64,000 nt of DNA from Opitutaceae bacterium. Its GTDB lineage: Bacteria > Verrucomicrobiota > Verrucomicrobiia > Opitutales > Opitutaceae. Numbering within the stretch: the first letter of the stretch is position 1; each line of letters opens with the position of its first letter. A program made the position numbers and the translations under genes. Shown piece by piece: positions 51,921-61,523 of this stretch. The stretch is from positions 186,001 to 250,000 of the forward strand of contig JACKPU010000003.1 in the NCBI GenBank assembly GCA_024233285.1, given 5' to 3'. The notes below the pieces were generated by a model. The model was not told the origin of the DNA. It worked only from the letters and a program-made list of their open reading frames with translations, and did not search any database.

Positions 51921-53327
51921 CTACGGCGTTTCAGGCAATGCCGTGGACGAGGACACTGACATTTCCTGGGCACCGACCTCGCGGCGCCATGCCAGGAGTT
52001 CTTGATAAAGCGAGGCGGCCAATTCGGGTTGGGTGAGGGAGCGATCCTTGGTTTCGCTTGGGTCGCTGATGACGTTGTAGAGTTCAAAGCGCGGGCCGCG
52101 GTCGAGGAGTTCGCCTTCGTGCCAGGCGATGAGTTTGTAATCACCTTTGCGAATGGCGCTCGAGGGCCGGCCGCCGAAATGATGGTAGTGCGGGTAATGC
52201 CAATACAGGGCGGCGCGCGGCAGTTGTTCGCTTTCGCCGCGCAGGAGCGGCAGCAGGCTGGTGCCATCGGCGTAGTCGGGGCGATAGGGCACGCCGGCGA
52301 TTTCCATGATGGTGGAAAACCAGTCGTGCATGATGACCGGTTCGTTGCTGACCCGGCCGGGCGCGATGACGCCGGGCCAGCGCACGGCCATGGGCACGCG
52401 GATGCCGCCTTCGTAGAGCGTGGATTTGCCGGCGCGCAGCGGGGCCTGACTTTGCAAGGCGGCGTAGTTGCCGTTGTCGGAGGTGAAGATGACGATCGTG
52501 TTTTCCTCGAGGCCGAGACGCTTGAGCGTTTCGAGGATGCGGCCGATGCCGCGGTCCATGCGCTCGATCATCGCGCCCATGATCGGGTTGTGTTCGGGCT
52601 GATCGGCGCCGGGTTTGCGGCGATATTTTTCGATGAGCGATTCCTCCTCGTAGAGCGGCCGGTGCACGACGTTGTGCGGCACGTAACAGAAGAACGGCCG
52701 GTCTCGGTTGGCCTCGATGAAGCGGATGGCGCGGTCGGTGATCGCTTCGGCGGAATGGGCGTCGGGCGGCGGAGGCTCGAGATCGTCGACGGGTTTGGCC
52801 GCGGTGAACACGTCGTCGAATCCCTGCGAGGCGGGATCGAAAATGCGGCCGGGTTGATAGTGATAATCGAGGCCGAGGTGCCACTTGCCGAAGTGGCCGG
52901 AAACATAGTCGCGGCTGCGCAGCATTTCCGGGATGGTCGTGGCTTCCAGTGGCAGGCAAGGCAGCTGGCGCGGCGTGACGAGCGGTTGTTCGCGATGCGG
53001 ATTGCCGGGGATGTAATCGGTTAGGTGCAGGCGGGCCGGGGCCTTGCCGGTCATGAGGGCGGCGCGGGTGGGCGAACAGATTGGCGCGGAGCTGTAGGCA
53101 TCGTGAAACTGCAGGCCTTCGCGGGCGATGCGATCGATGTTGGGCGTTTCATACCAAGTGAAGCCTTGGTAGCCGACTTGGTTCCAACCCATGTCATCGG
53201 CAAGGATGAACACGATGTTGGGCGGCCGCGGGGTTGGCGATGTCGTGGCACCGGAGAGCGAAGCGGCGCCAAGGATGCCGCCGGCCAAGATGCCGATGGC
53301 GTGGAGAGTATGTTGTGGTGTGATCAT
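51921..53327 (-). CDS. Sulfatase, Cys-type, exported
   Basis: 468 residues of S1-family arylsulfatase. Signal peptide about 1-26 (IGILAGGILGAASLSGA). Metal residues lie in FILADDMGWNQ, the modification motif is CSPTR (near residue 83, followed by AALMTG), and GHFGKWHLG and FTSDNGN carry further active-site residues. The Cys of CSPTR must be converted to formylglycine by an FGE; the SUMF1-like proteins nearby are not clear FGE enzymes. It likely removes sulfate from a polysaccharide or sulfated sugar. It ends 17 bases before the DNR box of the YwiC-like gene. Confidence 0.93.
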   Translation of the reverse strand: MITPQHTLHAIGILAGGILGAASLSGATTSPTPRPPNIVFILADDMGWNQVGYQGFTWYETPNIDRIAREGLQFHDAYSSAPICSPTRAALMTGKAPARLHLTDYIPGNPHREQPLVTPRQLPCLPLEATTIPEMLRSRDYVSGHFGKWHLGLDYHYQPGRIFDPASQGFDDVFTAAKPVDDLEPPPPDAHSAEAITDRAIRFIEANRDRPFFCYVPHNVVHRPLYEEESLIEKYRRKPGADQPEHNPIMGAMIERMDRGIGRILETLKRLGLEENTIVIFTSDNGNYAALQSQAPLRAGKSTLYEGGIRVPMAVRWPGVIAPGRVSNEPVIMHDWFSTIMEIAGVPYRPDYADGTSLLPLLRGESEQLPRAALYWHYPHYHHFGGRPSSAIRKGDYKLIAWHEGELLDRGPRFELYNVISDPSETKDRSLTQPELAASLYQELLAWRREVGAQEMSVSSSTALPETP

Positions 53328-53338
53328 GGCTGACGAGT

Positions 53339-55831
53339 TTAGTATTCGCCGGGGTCACCGGTTTCGCTGACGGGCGCGCCGTGTTCGAAATTCACGTGGT
53401 AGATTTCCTGGCCGTGTTCGTTGCACAGCACTGCCGGGCCTTCGGCGTGGAGGTCGCGCCAAGTGGAATGGTTGCGAACCGCGCCATCGGGCCAGTAGCG
53501 GGTAAACTCGGTCGTGCCATCTGCTTGATGGTCGCGAGTCCAAAGCCTGCGGCCGGATTCATCATAGACGGTTTCCAATCCCGTGAGTGTGCCGAAACGA
53601 TAAGTGGCTTCACGTTGCACGGTGCCGTCGGGGTAACGCCACGTCACGGGCCCGTGAAGGAGGAAGCGCCCGTCGTTGCCGATGCCGCCGGAGTAGTGGC
53701 GGACAAGGTTGCCGGCCGCGTCGTGCTCGGCGTAGCTGCGCACATGACGGATGGCAGTGGCGGAGTTGGTGCGCAGGGCGGACTCGTCAGGAGCCGGGGG
53801 ATGATCGAGAATCCAAGCCTCGTTGAGTTCGTAATGCAGGCAGGGCTCGGTCATCGTGGCGACGAGATGGATGATGCCGTTGGGCGCTTGGCGGGCCACG
53901 GCGTAACCGAGGGTGTCGCCGCGCATCTGGGCCGCGCGATCGGGCCGTTCATGCAGTTGCGTGCCGGGCAGACGACGGATGATCCACGTTTCGCCTTCGT
54001 CGTCGGAGAGCGCGACATACGCGCCGCGCTCGTAGTAGCCCGCGGGTTGGGCGCCTTTTTCACTTTGCAAATCGCCGGCCATGAAAAGCCGGCCGCTGGC
54101 GAGGCGAATCAGGGTGGGGCGTTGGTTGCTGCCGAGGTGGGGGAAGGGCGTTTTGCTGACCTCGTAGGTTTGGCCGCCATCGCTGGAAATAGAGCGCGGC
54201 ATGAAGCCGTCGATATTGGAGCTCTTGCCGCCGTGACCGAGGATGCGCCCGTCCTTGAGCAGCACGAACGCCGTGTGCCGGCCGCCGCTGCGGCCGCCGG
54301 GGTCGCGCCACGTGGCGCCGTCGTCGTCGCTTTGCCAGAGCACGGATTCGGGGCCGATGGCATCGCTGGCGACATAGATGCGACCGGTGGCATCGCGAAA
54401 CGCGCTGGTGATGGGTTGCGCGGAGTGGCCGCCGACGGGGGTGGTGAACAACGGAAATTGCACGGGGCTCCAGGTCGCGCCGTGGTCATCGGAGACGGTC
54501 CATTGGAAGGGGAATCCCGCGTCGTATTTGTTGGAGCCAAAGAAAAACCAGAGCCGGCCTGAATCGTTCCAAAGCATCGGCGCGTGATCGTCGATGTCGG
54601 GCAGGTCGAGGAAACGTTCGGGCGGATCCCATGCGTCCGCGCCGAAGCGCAACCGGGTCATGAGCAAGGACACATCGGGATCGATCTCGGAAACGGCGCT
54701 GAACGCGATGAAGATGACATCGCCGTTGGATGCGACTTCCAAGGCAGGGCTATGCATGTGGCTCAACATCCCGCGGGGCAGGCCGAGGGTGCGATGGGTC
54801 CGGAGTTTTTCCGGCGCGATGTTTTCCGGCGGCGTGGGCAGGAGGAATCTTTTGCGCAGCCAAGGCGTCGTCAGGTCGGGGCCGATGGCGGCGCCGGGGC
54901 CGGCTTGGTTGATTCCCGTTTGGGCAAAGGCGCGCTCCGCCGGCAATGGCTTCGTGGCGGGCAGCGGGGCGCAGACGACGCGAAAGCCCACATGGTGGTT
55001 GCCTTGGTTGTTGAGCACCGAGCGCGTGAATTTTTGATAGAGAAACTCGCTCTTGTAACCGTCGCCCCGCTCCTGGCCGGCGCCTTCCGGCGCGTGGCCG
55101 GTGGCGGCCTCGCCAGTGGCTAGGCGCCGGATTTCGTTCAGGGGCCGCGGAGGGAAATTCGGCGGCAGCCCGGCGCGGTTGGCTGCGCGCGCGTAGTAGG
55201 GCTTGGATTGGTCGAGCCCGCCGCCGCGGATTACCCGCGCCCAACCGCTGGCGGGGCCGACGGGATCGGTCTGAGGCGCGGAGGGGTATTCGCCGTGCCA
55301 ATCGTAAACCCATTCGGCCACGCCGCCGTGCATGTTGCGCAGACCCCATGGATTGGGAGCGTCATCAGCCGGCGGTTCATCGCCGGAGGAAAAGAGCGCG
55401 GAGGTGCCGGCGCGCGCGGCGTATTCCCATTCGGCCTCGGTGGGCAGGCGATACGTGCGGTTTTCCTTTTCCGAGAGCCAGGCGCAGAAGGCCGCGGCGT
55501 CGTCCCAACTGATGCCTGCCGCATGGGGAGCGGTGTCGGGATTATCCGGGTGCTCCGGGCGGAACTGACGAAACTGTGCCGCGGTGATCTCGGTTTCGGA
55601 CAGTAGAAAATCCTGCGTAATGGTCACGCGGTGAACCGGATGCTCGTCCCAATCGCCTTGGGTCAGATAGCCGGCGACTTTGAATGCGCCGGGCGGGGTG
55701 GGCAGGCTTTCACCCATCAGGAACGTGCCGGCGGGGACGGGCACCATGTTCAGGCCAAGCGAATTCGTAAATGGCTCCGGGGCCGCCAAGGCAGTGGCAA
55801 CCAGCGTCAAAAAGAGAGGTAGGGTTTTCAT
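53339..55831 (-). CDS. SUMF1-BNR-YwqK three-domain fusion protein
   Basis: 830 residues. Signal peptide KTLPLFLTLVATALAA. Residues about 30-290 are a SUMF1/FGE-type domain (NMVPVPAGTFLMGE; ISWDDAAAFCAWLSEKENRTYRLPTEAEWEYAARAG; MHGGVAEWVYDWHGEYP; HHVGFRVVCAP). Residues about 330-690 form a sialidase-like BNR propeller with Asp boxes (VSDDHGATWSPV; QSDDDGATWRD; LSDDEGETWIIRRL). The last 120 residues are MORN/YwqK-type repeats (GPVTWRYPDGTVQREATYRFG; RYWPDGAVRNHSTW; NEHGQEIYHVNFEHG). It starts 11 bases upstream of the preceding sulfatase gene's start region and may be co-transcribed with it. Exported; substrate unknown. Confidence 0.8.
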   Translation of the reverse strand: MKTLPLFLTLVATALAAPEPFTNSLGLNMVPVPAGTFLMGESLPTPPGAFKVAGYLTQGDWDEHPVHRVTITQDFLLSETEITAAQFRQFRPEHPDNPDTAPHAAGISWDDAAAFCAWLSEKENRTYRLPTEAEWEYAARAGTSALFSSGDEPPADDAPNPWGLRNMHGGVAEWVYDWHGEYPSAPQTDPVGPASGWARVIRGGGLDQSKPYYARAANRAGLPPNFPPRPLNEIRRLATGEAATGHAPEGAGQERGDGYKSEFLYQKFTRSVLNNQGNHHVGFRVVCAPLPATKPLPAERAFAQTGINQAGPGAAIGPDLTTPWLRKRFLLPTPPENIAPEKLRTHRTLGLPRGMLSHMHSPALEVASNGDVIFIAFSAVSEIDPDVSLLMTRLRFGADAWDPPERFLDLPDIDDHAPMLWNDSGRLWFFFGSNKYDAGFPFQWTVSDDHGATWSPVQFPLFTTPVGGHSAQPITSAFRDATGRIYVASDAIGPESVLWQSDDDGATWRDPGGRSGGRHTAFVLLKDGRILGHGGKSSNIDGFMPRSISSDGGQTYEVSKTPFPHLGSNQRPTLIRLASGRLFMAGDLQSEKGAQPAGYYERGAYVALSDDEGETWIIRRLPGTQLHERPDRAAQMRGDTLGYAVARQAPNGIIHLVATMTEPCLHYELNEAWILDHPPAPDESALRTNSATAIRHVRSYAEHDAAGNLVRHYSGGIGNDGRFLLHGPVTWRYPDGTVQREATYRFGTLTGLETVYDESGRRLWTRDHQADGTTEFTRYWPDGAVRNHSTWRDLHAEGPAVLCNEHGQEIYHVNFEHGAPVSETGDPGEY

Positions 55832-56112
55832 GGGGTAGGGCAGGACTACCGGCTTCCGGTTTTGCATAACCAGCATGAAATAAACAAAAATAACAGCCTT
55901 CGAACGAGAAGAGAGCAATACTGTGGCCGACGGCAGTGTGCGGCCAAGTCGCGCTGTTTAGGGCGGATTTACCTATGAAAATGCCGTGAGCTAGAAACTC
56001 AGGGCAAGTGGGAGTGTAGAATTGTGCAGATTTTATTTCATGAAACTACAATTTCACATTACTATTTCACTTTTTTCTTGCGCTGAGCTTTGGCGCAGCC
56101 TGTAAAGCCGGC
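55832..56112. promoter_or_regulatory. AT-rich divergent promoter region of the SUMF1-BNR gene and lacI
   Basis: 281 bases without a gene. Next to lacI it is AT-rich and contains the palindrome TTTCATGAAA (56036-56045) followed by two ATTTCA direct copies at 56051 and 56064. This is where LacI operators would be expected, but no classical CG-centred LacI palindrome was found. Confidence 0.4.
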
Positions 56113-57222
56113 GTGACTCAATCTACCCCAGTCAGTCCCGCCAAGCCCACGGTATTGGATGTAGCGGCCGCCGCCGATGTGTCGGTGGGCACGGTTTCCC
56201 GGGTGCTGAACACGCCTGATGCGGTGGGCCCCGACATTCGCAAGCGGGTGCACGAGGCGGTGCAAGCCATCGGCTACACGCCATTGCGCAAGCGCCGCAA
56301 GGGACCGGTCGCTGCCGAAGGCGGGGCCACGCACCGCCCGCGCGGCAACTTGGGCGTGCTCTTGCTGGGCATGGCGGATTCTCTCACGCACCTGCCGGTG
56401 ATCAGCGAGGCCCTGCATGGCGTCGAGCTGGCGATGTCGGAGGAAGGCGTGAATCTCATGCTGGCGAATGTCCCCACGGCTGATCGCGTGCCGCTGTTCC
56501 TCGCGAAAAAACAGGTGGACGGCCTGATTCTCAAAAGCCCGCTGCTCGGCGACCTGCGGCTTTGTGCCAGTCAAGGATTGATCGAGGCGATCAACCGCGT
56601 GCCGCATGTCTGGCTGCTCGGCAAACCCGATTCCGGCGAGGGCGACATGTGCGGCGCGGACTTCGACGTGGGCACGCGCATCGGGGTCGAGCATCTGCAC
56701 GCGCGCGGGCATCGCCGTATCGGCTACATGCATCCCCGGCCCGGCCAGACGCGATCGGAAGGCCTGAAACGCGCGCTCACCGCGCATATCCAACGGCTGG
56801 GCATGAGCCTGCAGGTCTTTGAAAAATCCCATGTCGGTCGCGTGCAATGGCCGCTGCCGGCGGTCAGCAGCCCCGACGAAGTCATGCCGATGCTCGAGCG
56901 CTGGCGCGCGTTGCCGGAAACGGAGCGGCCGACCGCGCTTATCGTCGGCGCGGACAGCATCGCCGTGCAGGTTTACGCGGCCCTGCGCCAACTGGGCCTG
57001 CGGGTGGGGACCGATGTCAGCGTGCTTTCGTTCAACCACGAAAAACCCCTCGTGATGGGCCTGAGTCCGGCGCTGACCACCATTGACATCCGCGCCGAGG
57101 CCATCGGCCGGCGCGCCGTGCAGCAACTGCTCTGGCGCATCCGCAACAAGGGCGAGGACATCCCCACGAAAATCCTCGTCGAGCCGCGCCTCATCGAGGG
57201 CGCGTCCGTCGCCGTGATCTGA
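56113..57222 (+). CDS. LacI-family transcriptional regulator
   Basis: 369 residues from a GTG start. The N-terminal helix-turn-helix and hinge read TVLDVAAAADVSVGTVSRVLNTPDAVGPDIRKRVHEAVQAIGY, followed by a periplasmic-binding-protein-like sensor (NLGVLLLGMADSLTHLPVISEALHGVELAMSEEGVNLM; AERGH-type IEHLHARGHRRIGYMHP; PTALIVGADSIAVQVYAALRQLGLRVGTDVSVLSFN; TTIDIRAEAIGRRAVQQLL). It probably binds a sugar or sugar acid and controls the catabolic operon that begins 24 bases downstream. It may also act on the divergent sulfatase-linked gene. Confidence 0.94.
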   Translation: MTQSTPVSPAKPTVLDVAAAADVSVGTVSRVLNTPDAVGPDIRKRVHEAVQAIGYTPLRKRRKGPVAAEGGATHRPRGNLGVLLLGMADSLTHLPVISEALHGVELAMSEEGVNLMLANVPTADRVPLFLAKKQVDGLILKSPLLGDLRLCASQGLIEAINRVPHVWLLGKPDSGEGDMCGADFDVGTRIGVEHLHARGHRRIGYMHPRPGQTRSEGLKRALTAHIQRLGMSLQVFEKSHVGRVQWPLPAVSSPDEVMPMLERWRALPETERPTALIVGADSIAVQVYAALRQLGLRVGTDVSVLSFNHEKPLVMGLSPALTTIDIRAEAIGRRAVQQLLWRIRNKGEDIPTKILVEPRLIEGASVAVI

Positions 57223-57246
57223 CCGTTAGCTTTCAACCCCAACCCC

Positions 57247-58914
57247 ATGATTTGTTTCAACCCCTTGCGTAAACTCACCTTCATTGGCGGCGTCGGACTG
57301 GCCTTAGCGATCGCCGTCCAAGCCGCGGACGAAAAAACCGGGCCGCACACCGCGGCGATCAATTTGGGTGAATATCAACGTGTGCTCCATGTCACCGCCG
57401 CGACGGGGGACGATGTGCTTGGCGATGGTTCCGCGGCCAAGCCGTTTGCCTCGTTGACGCATGCGCTCGAGCAGGCCGGGCGTCCCGCCGCGGGTGAACG
57501 CGTGGCGTTGCTGGTCGCGCAAGGCGATTACGCCGAGCCGACGATTGCGCTTAAAGCCCGCGTGGACGTCTACGGCGGGTTTGCGGTGCCGGGCGGCGAG
57601 CGCGATATTCATCGTTACGCCACGCGGCTTGATGGCGGTGAGACGCGCCGCATTGCCTTTGCGGCGGACGATTCGCGGCTTGATGGGCTGTGGCTGGTCA
57701 ACGGCCGCGTGCGCGGCAAGGGCGCGGCCCTGCATATCGACGGCGCGTCGCCCGTGATCACGAACTGCCTTTTCATCAACAACCGCACGCTCATCCCGCG
57801 GGCGTGGGATCCGCCGCTGTTGCACGAGACGGCCAACGACGGCGGCGCCATCGTTTGCCTCAATGGCGCGGCGCCACGCATCGAGCACTGCCTCTTTTAC
57901 GACAACAGCACCGAGTGCGGCCGCGGCGCGGCGATCTCCGCCGTGCAATCCGCGCCGGCACTGCGCGGCAACGTGTTCGCCAACAATCGCGCCGGGCTCA
58001 CCGATCCCATGCGCAGCTCCGATGGCGGCGCGGTTTCCTTTTTCAACCATTCGTCCGGTGTTTTCGCCGGCAACATCGTCGTGGCCAACGAGGCGCTGAC
58101 GAAGAACGATGCCGGCGGCGTGTTTGTCGCGCTGTGGTCCGCGCCCGGGATCGAGGACAATGTGATCGTGGCCAACACCAGTGGTGACGATGCCGGCGGG
58201 CTTTTTCTCGGCGGTCAGGAGCACCGCTACGATGCGCCGCTCGATGCGTATCCGCCGGCGGAGGAATTCAACATCGAGGTCACCCGCAATGTCTTCGTCG
58301 GCAACGCCAACGGCTCGCGCAATTCCGGCGCGATGCGCGTGACGATGGAGTCGCGCGCGCGGTTCTCGCACAACCTCATCACGGAAAACGCCGGCGGTTT
58401 TTACCTGCAACGCTCCGAGATCAACGCCGAGCGCAACACTGTCTGGCAGGACTGGAAATTCGTCGAGGACAAGCCGTCACTCGGCCCCAGCCGGTTCACG
58501 GGCAACATTCTCAAGGGGCCCGCCGGCTCGATCGAGGCCCGCGTCACCTTCGAGCACAACATGGCGGAAAGCACCGTGCCCGGCGGGCCGCACCTGGCGG
58601 TAGCCGATGTGTTTCGCGACGATGGCGTGGCCGGCGATTTGACGGACCTCGTTTTCGATCCGCTGACCTGCACGACCACGGTCACCACGCGCGAGGCGTT
58701 GCCGGCCGGCGCAGCGTTGGCCGGGCGTCCGATTCGTCTGGGCGACAATCCCAACGGCGGGCAGTGGCGCGTCGTCGCCCGCGCCAGTGGCAACGAGATT
58801 GTGCTGTGGGGCCGATTGGAAGCCGTGACCAAGGCGCCGAAATTTTTCTCCGTGCTCCGCACGTTTACCTTGAAGACCGACGCCCCGGCGAACGTGGGCG
58901 CGGTCGTGAAATGA
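57247..58914 (+). CDS. Exported parallel beta-helix protein (DUF1565-like)
   Basis: 555 residues. Signal peptide LTFIGGVGLALAIAVQA. The opening LHVTAATGDDVLGDGSAAKPFASLTHALEQA is the DUF1565/pectate-lyase-like entry strand. The body shows repeated beta-helix rungs (HIDGASPVITNCLFINNR; APRIEHCLFYDNSTECGRGAAIS; FAGNIVVANEAL; GIEDNVIVANTSGDDAGGLFLGG). The fold occurs in polysaccharide lyases and glycan-binding proteins; the catalytic residues of a specific lyase were not identified. It is the first structural gene after lacI and is likely periplasmic or surface-bound. Confidence 0.75.
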   Translation: MICFNPLRKLTFIGGVGLALAIAVQAADEKTGPHTAAINLGEYQRVLHVTAATGDDVLGDGSAAKPFASLTHALEQAGRPAAGERVALLVAQGDYAEPTIALKARVDVYGGFAVPGGERDIHRYATRLDGGETRRIAFAADDSRLDGLWLVNGRVRGKGAALHIDGASPVITNCLFINNRTLIPRAWDPPLLHETANDGGAIVCLNGAAPRIEHCLFYDNSTECGRGAAISAVQSAPALRGNVFANNRAGLTDPMRSSDGGAVSFFNHSSGVFAGNIVVANEALTKNDAGGVFVALWSAPGIEDNVIVANTSGDDAGGLFLGGQEHRYDAPLDAYPPAEEFNIEVTRNVFVGNANGSRNSGAMRVTMESRARFSHNLITENAGGFYLQRSEINAERNTVWQDWKFVEDKPSLGPSRFTGNILKGPAGSIEARVTFEHNMAESTVPGGPHLAVADVFRDDGVAGDLTDLVFDPLTCTTTVTTREALPAGAALAGRPIRLGDNPNGGQWRVVARASGNEIVLWGRLEAVTKAPKFFSVLRTFTLKTDAPANVGAVVK

Positions 58915-58948
58915 ATCCGCGGACCGCGTCCGCCCATCCCTGATTGTC

Positions 58949-59929
58949 ATGCTCAAACTTACCCCACTGTTTTTGTTCAGCTTGCTTTTCACGGTCTCCA
59001 CGCCGGCGGCGGAATCCGTTGCCAGCGCCTATGACGGCCCCAAGCGAATCAACAAGGCCATCGAGCTGCTCGAGTCCGGCCAGCCGGTTTATTATGGTTA
59101 CGGCAGCGGGGGTTACGAGGAAGGCAAGGCGGCCGCCCGAACCTGGGCGGATGTCTTGATGTATGACATGGAAGGCGCGGCGCTCGACTTCACGCAATTA
59201 CGTGAATTCATGCGCGGGCTCGTGGACGGCGGTCCCACGCCGAGCGGCCATCGCACGCCGGCGGTCATCGTCACCCTGCCGCTCTACGGCCTCGATGAAG
59301 ACGTGGTGACGGCCAACCACTGGATGATTTCGCAGGCACTGGCCTGCGGCATTCACGGATTGCACATCTGTCATGCGCGCAATCCTGGTGCGGTGCAGGC
59401 GTTCATCCGCGCCGCGCGCTACGAGATTCACCGCCAAGGCGTGGGCGAGGGCTTGCAGGACGGCCTGCGGGCTTTTGGCGGGCACAAGTTTGCCGCGGAG
59501 ATTTGGGGCGTGTCTGCGAAAAAGTATTACGAACTGGCCGATGCGTGGCCGCTCAATCCCAAGGGCGAGCTCATGATCGGCGTGAAGATCGAGGACGCGG
59601 ATGGGCTGCGCGACACCGAGAGCATCGCGCGGGTGCCGGGGCTTTCATTTGCGGAGTGGGGGCCGCGCGACACCGCCTACGCGGCGGGCAACCTCGACGC
59701 CGCGTTTGATTACGGTCGCAAGCCCGGTTTTCGCGGCTCGCCCGAGCAGATCGCCGCGGGCGAACGCGTGATCGCCGCCTGCAAGGCAACCGGACTGCAC
59801 ATCCTGGACAACGCGCAGACCTCGGACTTGGTCGAACAATTGGACGCCGGCATCGACATCATCGCGGGCGGCTACGAGGACGTCGCCGCGGCCGGGCGCA
59901 AGCACACCGGCCGCGTGATGCCGTGGTAA
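58949..59929 (+). CDS. Exported HpcH/HpaI aldolase-like protein
   Basis: 326 residues. A signal peptide (LTPLFLFSLLFTVSTPAAE, about 3-22) precedes the HpcH/HpaI (2-keto-3-deoxy-acid aldolase) barrel: VLMYDMEGAALDF, ALACGIHGLHICHARNPGAVQAFIRAARY, LMIGVKIEDADGLRD (metal Glu region) and FAEWGPRDTAYAAG (metal Asp region). Compared with cytoplasmic enzymes, the His after the DxE motif is Gly and the catalytic Arg of the VRxP segment is absent (VIVTLPLYG). It is thus exported and lacks canonical catalytic residues, so aldolase activity is doubtful. It sits in the sugar operon. Confidence 0.75.
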   Translation: MLKLTPLFLFSLLFTVSTPAAESVASAYDGPKRINKAIELLESGQPVYYGYGSGGYEEGKAAARTWADVLMYDMEGAALDFTQLREFMRGLVDGGPTPSGHRTPAVIVTLPLYGLDEDVVTANHWMISQALACGIHGLHICHARNPGAVQAFIRAARYEIHRQGVGEGLQDGLRAFGGHKFAAEIWGVSAKKYYELADAWPLNPKGELMIGVKIEDADGLRDTESIARVPGLSFAEWGPRDTAYAAGNLDAAFDYGRKPGFRGSPEQIAAGERVIAACKATGLHILDNAQTSDLVEQLDAGIDIIAGGYEDVAAAGRKHTGRVMPW

Positions 59930-59963
59930 CCCCGAGACATTTAATCCAGCAATCCGCGCGTCC

Positions 59964-61523
59964 ATGAACCCGCTCGATCTCGCCGTCATCATTCTCTACC
60001 TCGTCGTCGTGGCCGGCATCGGCCTGTATGCCGCCCGCGGCAACAAGACCACGGAAAGTTATTTCACCGCGAGCCGGTCGATTCCGGCGTGGGCCGTGGG
60101 TTTCACGCTCATGGCCACCATTATCGGGAGTGGCACCTTTGTCGGGCATCCCGGCACGGCCTTTCAAAAGGGCCTCATCCTGCTGATTCCCCACCTTTTG
60201 CTGCCGGTGGTGCTCTACATGGTGGCAAAGATATTCGTGCCGTTTTACCGCCGGGTCGTCCGGATGAGCGCCTACGAATACATTGGGGAACGCTTCGGTT
60301 TGGGCGGTCGGCTTTACACGTCGTTCGGATTCTTAGCCGACCGAATTTTTGACCTCGGCGTCACGCTGCTCACCACAGCGCTCGCGGTCAGTGTGCTGAC
60401 CGGGTGGGGCTTGCAGGGCGTGATTCTGGGCGTCGGCCTCTTTACGCTGGCCTACACGATGATCGGCGGCATCAAGGCCGTGGTCTGGACCGACGTGGTG
60501 CAGGGGATCATCCTGATGTCCGGCGGCGCCATCATCATTCTCCGCCTGCTTTTCGCACCCGAGGCCGGCGCGCCGTTTGCGGTGGTCGGCGAGGCATGGA
60601 GAATGGGCCGGTTGGGTTTTGGCTCGTGGGAGGTGTCGTGGCGCATGCTGTTCGATCCGGCGGTGACCACGCAGTGGCTCTTCATCGCCACCTACGCCGT
60701 GCAGTGGTCGCGCCGCTACATCACCGACCAGCACATGGTGCAGCGCTACCTCATTGCCAAAAGCGACGAGGCCGCCAGCCGCGGCGCGATGGTCGGCGCT
60801 TGGATGTGCGTGCCGATCTTCGCGACCTTCATGATCACCGGGGCCTGTCTGGCCGGGTTTTTCAGCCTCACCGGTTTGCCCGGTCCGGCCACCGGCGATC
60901 AAGTGATGCCATTCTTCATGGCGCACTACTTGCCGGCCGGGATCGTGGGATTGCTCGTCGCCGCGATCCTGGCCGCGGCCATGTCCACCGTGAGCGGTGA
61001 TCTCAACAGCGTGGCGACGGTGGCGACGACCGATCACTTCGCGACGTATTTCCCCAACACTACTGATCGCACGCGCCTGTTCTTCGGCCGGCTTGCCGTG
61101 TTGGCTGGCGGTTTGCTGGCGGCCTGGGTGGCGGTGGTGCTTATCCCGCAGGAAGGGCAGAAGCCGATCATGGAGCGCGCCATCACCATCGCGGCGATTC
61201 TATCCGGCGGCACGCTCGGCCTGTTCATGCTCGGTTTTCTGACGCGCACGGCGACGCGGCGCGGTTGTTACATTGGCATCGCCTGTTGTCTGGCCTTCAC
61301 GGGCTGGGCGATTCTCACGGAGCCCACGGCGCGGCATGTCGATGCCGGGTTCAACTTTGAGATGAACCCCATCCTGATCGGAGTCCTGAGCCATCTCGTC
61401 CTGTTCAGCACCGGCTGGCTGGCCAGTCGGATTTTTGGCGGTTACCGGCCGGCGAATGTGGATCAACTCACCTTCTGGAGCCGCCGCGCGCAGCAGGTCA
61501 TCGGCCTTGGCCAGGACAAGTGA
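59964..61523 (+). CDS. Sodium:solute symporter (SSS family)
   Basis: 519 residues with about thirteen transmembrane helices. The family features include the first helices (LAVIILYLVVVAGIGLYAA, then AVGFTLMATIIGSGTFVG with the sodium-site Ser/Thr region), YEYIGERFG, and AAILAAAMSTVSGDLNSVATVATTDHF, the SSS signature around helix 8. Substrates of the family are sugars, sugar acids, amino acids or vitamins. Given the neighbours, a sugar or uronic-acid-type substrate released by the sulfatases is likely. The stop overlaps the start of the following sulfatase gene. Confidence 0.92.
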   Translation: MNPLDLAVIILYLVVVAGIGLYAARGNKTTESYFTASRSIPAWAVGFTLMATIIGSGTFVGHPGTAFQKGLILLIPHLLLPVVLYMVAKIFVPFYRRVVRMSAYEYIGERFGLGGRLYTSFGFLADRIFDLGVTLLTTALAVSVLTGWGLQGVILGVGLFTLAYTMIGGIKAVVWTDVVQGIILMSGGAIIILRLLFAPEAGAPFAVVGEAWRMGRLGFGSWEVSWRMLFDPAVTTQWLFIATYAVQWSRRYITDQHMVQRYLIAKSDEAASRGAMVGAWMCVPIFATFMITGACLAGFFSLTGLPGPATGDQVMPFFMAHYLPAGIVGLLVAAILAAAMSTVSGDLNSVATVATTDHFATYFPNTTDRTRLFFGRLAVLAGGLLAAWVAVVLIPQEGQKPIMERAITIAAILSGGTLGLFMLGFLTRTATRRGCYIGIACCLAFTGWAILTEPTARHVDAGFNFEMNPILIGVLSHLVLFSTGWLASRIFGGYRPANVDQLTFWSRRAQQVIGLGQDK

